From: Mastigias papua
Lineage: Eukaryota > Cnidaria > Scyphozoa > Rhizostomeae > Mastigiidae
Reading direction: 5' to 3'
Assembly: GCA_964019165.1 (NCBI GenBank)
Contig: OZ025270.1
Coordinates: 11,565,150 to 11,629,149, forward strand
Length of the DNA: 64,000 nt
The notes below the pieces were generated by a model, which searched no databases, was not told the origin of the DNA, and worked only from the letters and a program-made list of their open reading frames with translations. Shown in pieces: positions 1-64,000 of the stretch; the stretch's first letter is position 1, and every line of letters begins with the position of its first letter. Made by a program: the position numbers and the translations under genes.

Positions 1-1589
1 GTTGCATTGAGGGTATACTTGAAGTTGATACCAACAATATCACTGACAGTTAAGAAAGTAGTAAACTAATTATTCAAAATCAAATAATAAAAGTAAAAGA
101 AACACAGTCAGAGCATAATTTTAGGATCAAGCTACACCTCAAGAGTCAAATACATTGCAAAGCCAAAGTTCTATACTTTATATAATTTAGTAGATCCTTC
201 TTACTACTGAAATCCATTGTGAAGTTGTTATCAAAGGAAGTAAAATTTTGCACTGGATGCATTACTGATCCTACAATAATGCCAAAATGCATATCAGATA
301 CTGTACTCAAATGCAGACATCCAGCAATACTGTTTGAGGATGTAGCTACTCCCAAAAGTTCTTGATGCATTTTGTTTATAAATATCAAGGTATTGCTTAG
401 ATTTCAGCTCATTTGGATAAAACTAGGGCGAGGTAATAATTGCTAGCAATACCAAAGCAGCCAAATTTGCAAAAATGAAGGATTTTGAGCATCAAACCTT
501 AGAGCGATGGGCAGCTTTGCTCAAATGAGTTGGCATTAATAAGGACGAAAAAAAGGACGAAAATATAAATAAAATAGAATCTTACACATACTTGGCAGTC
601 TTGTGATTTTCTGATCTGAAAATTTAAAACACTCTGTGAACTGCAGCTTTGAGAAAAACATACTACTAGACCAGGCCAACTGTGGTGTGAATATGACGTC
701 AATCATCTTTTGTAAATGGAAACAACTGTTGAAGATTCTTGATCTCAGGTGGTTTCCAACCATTGCGTAGTGGTCCAGAAATTTCTCGCAAAAGATAGGA
801 GGTACAGTGAGCAGCCATTTTACGATACCGTGAAACCATGTTGGAGTGGGCCTCGTTTAGGATTTATTCCAGTTGGTCCGTGATTTTCAATTCATGATGT
901 TGTAATATTCAAAATACCACCGTAGCTCGCGCAAGAACTTTTGCTACTTGATTTGAGCCTATGATTGGCGGAGGAGCAAAATTTCAAATTGTAAAGTTGC
1001 TCAACGTGGCTCGCGCCAAAACAACGACGTAAATGCAAACTTCTGATTGGTAGAGAGCGAGAATTTAAACTAAACAAGTTGCTCACCGTGACTCCCGCCA
1101 TAGAAGAGCATGACAAAACACGGAATACATTGGCTCCCGCCATTTTTTGAAACATTAACTTCTCGTAACATTACTGCTTGTTCTACCCTGAAACTATTGC
1201 ATCTGATTGGGTCAAAATTGTAAGTGCACACGAGGAAGACGGAAACTAATGACTCCAAAGCAATCATATTTTTATTTTCATTTCACATCTAGGTACTGAA
1301 AGTTGATCCAGTAAATGTGGAATTGAAAGTCTGACCGTGGCATAAGTGACGCTCGAAGCCTCCCAGATCTGCCCCTGACTTATCATGTTGTACATATGTG
1401 GATTGTAAGCACCATATGCAGCTGGGACCAGGTTATTTAGTATCTTTTCTAACCGTATGTGGTGTAAGGAAAAAAATATAATTCTCAAGAGATGTATGAA
1501 AATAATATACTTGAATGACTTTGAAAAAGTGTACGATGGATTCTAAAGCATGCGTGTAGGCCGACGGTACTCACATTACAGTAATATGT
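1..1589. other. Downstream flank without recognisable gene
   Basis: Only short open frames, with no domain I recognise on either strand. Between about 900 and 1150 a CTCGCGCC/CTCCCGCC phrase recurs near GTTGCTCA, suggesting a decayed local repeat. Confidence 0.4.
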
Positions 1590-2060
1590 ACTAAAGTTGA
1601 AGAGCCAATATCTTGACATGGATGCAGATGAATGAATTAAGTGCCAATTCTAAGAAAACAGAATTTATGATAATTGGACATCTTCATAGAGCTAATAGAG
1701 TTGAAGTATACAAACCATTGAGGGTCATTGAGACTGAATAGGTTCGGACATAAAACTAGAGACAAATATAAAGTCGGTTTGTAACTATTGTAACTTAAGG
1801 ACGAAACTAGGAACGACAATTTAAAAACTGTCCATGACAAGGTCACAGGGTTGTTGTATTCTTCCATAATCTTACTTAAAGCAAAGTATATGGAGTCTTG
1901 GTTGAAAATCATGCAGTATGCGGATGTAATTAGGAGGTAGTCTAGGAAACTCAAAAATAGCATCCTTTCAATGCCTCCAAGAGAGAGACGCTTCTAAGAT
2001 CGAAACATTCAGCATTAAAGACAACGGGACACCACTTCAAGAAATTTAAAATGCATTCGA
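1590..2060 (+). pseudogene. LINE reverse-transcriptase 3' relic
   Basis: Plus-strand conceptual reading gives MNELSANSKKTEFMIIGHLH and then VYKPLRVIE, followed after frame breaks by LVENHAV. This matches the region after the YxDD box in CR1/Jockey-like reverse transcriptases (N..KTEF..IG, later LVES...Y). Stops and frameshifts interrupt it, so it is a dead 5'-truncated copy. Clade assignment is tentative. Confidence 0.65.
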
Positions 2061-4366
2061 CTAGCTGACAGCTAATAAAAACACGACCCCCTGGAAGATC
2101 AGCATCCGTTTTTATGTTACTTTTCATTTTCTAAAACACGTTTTCTATTTTGTTTTACTTCAAAATTCTTTACCCAGAGTACAATTCAATTACTATCGGT
2201 TGGTTTACAATGTGCCCTGCAACTAAAAATTAAGATAACGTATTACAATATACATAATTATAAAAAAAGACAAAAAGAAAACGAAACATAAAACCAGCTT
2301 TCTTTGGGTATAATCAAATTAAATATGACCCTTGTACATAGCTTTGAATGATTGGATGGAGGAGGCTAACTTTACATCATATTGGAATTTGTTCCACATT
2401 GAGAATCACTAACAGTAAATTGCTTGTCATTTAACTTATTTCAATATAGCTGAAAGACTATTCGTGTAATAATAAGTTGAAATGAAATCAAGCGTTATAT
2501 ACTGAGTAGCTTTTGAGTGGCAAAGTAAAGTAGCCAATTGGACGTGTACGGATGTTAAAGCGAATTCCTTCTACTTACATTAGCGGCGATTTTCTCACTT
2601 TAATTCAAGCATATTCCAGACTTTAGCAATAAGTTAAATCTAGTTGGCAATTGGTGTTGTCTATGCATTTACCTGTGTCTCTCGTATTTTCAATTTGAAA
2701 AGCTCATGCAGTACTTGTGGGAAATTCCAATGCGCGCGCAGAAATATAGTTATTTTATGAAGCATTCATTCATTTGGAGAGTTTATTTGTTAGAAGTTTG
2801 TTAAGATTCTTGAGTTGTTGTTTTCGTACAGTATCATTTACGTAAGTATTTAACTCATGTCTCCATACTAACGGAACTGAGTAACTTGCGGTTCTTTCGC
2901 GTTTTAATTGAAAGCAATATCTAGGCATCGGAGTTATCCTTAAAGTAGTATTGATTTCCTGTTTTTCATGTTCGTCATAAATTGTTTGAGTGTCAAAAAG
3001 ATCGAATTATATACGTATGTATTCTGTAAAGCAAGTTCAGTTGAGTTTTGGAGTGTAGCCGAGTGGAGTTAGATCTAGAAGTAGAGTGCAAATGGAATAG
3101 AATATGGAATGAATTACTAGAATACATATAAGAGTGTGTTTTAATTGGCTCATTCTTCAGTTCTATTTTACCTCCTCGAACTAGCTGAGTGAGGGGTTTT
3201 TCCCCAACAGTACTAGCACAAGAACAAAGGAATTACTCCTTAGTCAACAGGTTACGCTTGTGCATATGTGCATGCAGGGTATATTTTCCGGAGGTGTGGG
3301 GGCGCTACACTATTTTACTTTTCCCTGGGAGATACAATTTTAGTCATTATAGAAGGCAAAGATACAAAATTTTCTCCGTGTTGGACCCAAATACGGTGGG
3401 TCCCCCATTTGTCACTAAACGAACTTATAAACTCTCAGTGGTAAACTCTTGGTCCCATACCTGTAAGGCGCTCTGCTTGGTAAAATGACAATAACTACGT
3501 GCAGTAAGTATAAAAGAAGAGTCACTTTTTTCCGTAATGGAAAATTTCTTGCCAAAAAGCAATCAAACGTTGGAACAAAGTAACCGCAAAATACATGTTT
3601 TGGAAAACCGACTTTCTTGTCGGTAAATTTGTCTTTGCACCCCCCCTACACTGAAAGATGCTAAGATACGCTACTGTGTGTATGCATTTGCTTGTGTCTC
3701 GTAGAGACTAGTCTTATAGAGAAAAAGAAGCAATCTCTGATTTATTGTTGATTAACACTGCAATTTCTATTGATGAAATTTGATACTGATCTGCTATAGT
3801 TGATATTACTCTATGTCTTCATTGCAAAGAATGACTTATGTGAAGAGATCTAGTCCGACGTATTTGTCTTTGATTAAAGGATAATTGACCATCTGGCATT
3901 GTGAGCTATTTCGTAAACTCGCAGTCATCATTAATTTTCTTAATATGTCAATTTTTACTTATAGATGTTGTTAAGCACAGGCGCCTATTTCAGTAACAGG
4001 GACAGTTAGTAAAGCAAAAGTAAAACACTGCCATTAATTGTTACGAGAAAAAGACTTTGACTTTCAGAGTGCAAAAAGAGGATTTCAAAGCTCTAATGCT
4101 TGGTCTTGAAGAATTAAAATTTGGTGGGCCTTGTTTTGAAGTCAATACTTCAATTGATGCCATTTGATTAGTGGTAGGAGCTATGCTAAGGAACTTATTT
4201 TGTTACTCTCCCAATGGATCTTGTCAACAAGAAATTTCCAAGCTGACGAGCAGAAATAACGCAGGAAGATAGTGAAAGATTATGTCATCATTAATAACAG
4301 ACACCTAAAAACTCTTATAAAGAACAGTAAAAAAAGAAAGCTATACTAAGTATTGTACTCAAAGTC
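2061..4366. other. Intergenic or 3' flank, nothing identified
   Basis: AT-rich sequence directly downstream of the protease gene. It should contain the 3' UTR near its right end. The open frame at 3189-3488 on the plus strand has no recognisable homology and I do not call it a gene. Confidence 0.4.
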
Positions 4367-62816
<58,450 letters not shown>

Positions 62817-62883
62817 CTGTAAAAGTTTGTTAGGAAGTATGTGCGCTTATATGTATAACTACATATCCACACAAAAACACATG

Positions 62884-63140
<257 letters not shown>

Positions 63141-63664
63141 TAGGACTGTAATCATTGCACAGAGAGAGATAAGAAAAGCCAAAGAAGCACCTGAACACAG
63201 TCCCTTGTTACTATAAAACTGTGATTTATCACCGTTTTGCTCGATAGCTAGCTAGTTGTGTTTGAGACTGGTTTGAGACTATTGAGACATGACCAGTAAA
63301 GTTTGATCATTTATAGTTTGATTATTATTTCTGCCCACAGGAACATAGCACTTACATAAATTTTACATAGTTTTTTGTCTTCGAATATTAAAGATTTCAT
63401 ATCTAACTTCTGAAAGAGCTTACTTTGGAGAATCAAATTAATATAAATGCATTAGCTCTTGACAAGATTCTGCCAAATGACCTAAACCGGCAGGCCCAGT
63501 ATACCTTCAAAACTTAAAAGACACTGAAATACTAAAACTAAGCTGAAAAATTATGCTATTGCTTTCTTCTATCCTCCATCAAACAACGAGCATGCTACCC
63601 TCCCTTGTCAGCTATAAATAACAACCATCTGTAAAAGAAACCTCTCTCCTTTGGTCTATCGTCC

Positions 63665-64000
63665 AGCAAGGGGGAAATACTTTGAGCCAATCAGCTCATT
63701 TGTTTACATCCTTATTTGCCAATGAAAATGCGTAAAATACAATAGAAAGTGAAGAGAAAATCAGTTTTGATCAGTTTCAGAAACAGAGATGACATCGTAG
63801 GCTTTTTCTGTATAAAAACACTCTTCATACATAAAGCTGGTGTTGCATGAGATATTTCTCTCCTCCGGGCAGAACTTTAAATTTTCATGTTAGCAGAAAG
63901 ATTTTTCTACAACTTTACAGCTTCCCTTTTCAAAATTTTACTGCAAACAGGTGACATGACGTCCTATAGTTAAAGCAATTTTCCCAGTATTCAAATAAAG
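63665..64000 (+). mobile_element. Second copy of the long-TIR MULE-like family (cut by window end)
   Basis: It starts AGCAAGGGGGAAATACTTTG and follows the left TIR of the element at 48.35 kb through to the last bases of the window with many substitutions. It is therefore an older copy. Its other end lies outside. Confidence 0.8.

Noticed and set aside
3741..3746. Minus-strand AATAAA as the polyadenylation signal of the protease gene
   Set aside because: It is over 600 bp past the stop and AT-rich DNA produces such hexamers by chance.

Overview
The window is animal nuclear DNA, not prokaryotic. It has small exons with GT-AG introns, long (TA)n, (CA)n and (CATA)n microsatellites, many LINE, Penelope-like, SINE and DNA-transposon remnants, and animal-type secreted protease domains. 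The domain set (astacin, MAM, trypsin-like) together with GIY-YIG Penelope-like and R2/R4-type retroelements suits an invertebrate such as a cnidarian. I cannot name a species, and this placement is inference.

The main content is one very large minus-strand gene running from beyond the right edge (first visible exon at about 62.8 kb) to a stop codon at 4367. I could place 31 exons. Their lengths sum to 4,319 nt, which is 2 nt plus 1,439 codons including the stop, and every junction keeps frame. The predicted protein, N to C, is: acidic propeptide exons; an M12A astacin metalloprotease; a Thr/Pro linker; an S1 protease with trypsin-like pocket; a linker; MAM 1; a linker; MAM 2; a linker; MAM 3; two tandem Thr/Pro linker exons; and a second S1 protease with Ser189 (chymotrypsin/elastase-like pocket). 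All inter-module introns are phase 1, so modules can be duplicated without breaking frame, and several visibly have been. Three catalytic domains of two mechanistic classes in one secreted chain is the most striking feature here. The signal peptide and promoter lie outside the window. The main alternative is two or three neighbouring genes whose exons happen to be phase-compatible.

The introns are a museum of mobile elements. 1-4.4 kb is downstream flank with one LINE reverse-transcriptase relic. 4.4-31.9 kb holds the S1/MAM modules, with LINE relics at 15-16 kb and 19.7-20.1 kb, two miniature elements and SINEs. 31.9-40 kb holds the astacin exons plus RTE-like and REL-LINE fragments. 40-44 kb has LINE relics and a 1.2-kb inverted-repeat element filled with a 10-bp minisatellite. 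47-51 kb has propeptide exons and a 1.49-kb element with 342-bp terminal inverted repeats and 9-bp target duplications. 51.4-54.3 kb has a decayed mariner and a decayed OTU/vertnin-like ORF.

55.9-62 kb is a composite. An apparently intact 1139-aa R2/R4-type LINE lies inside TAA-rich DNA, between two near-identical inverted Penelope-like element ends. Each end finishes in a hammerhead ribozyme followed by (TA)n. Further hammerhead-like motifs sit beside other (TA)n arrays in the window.
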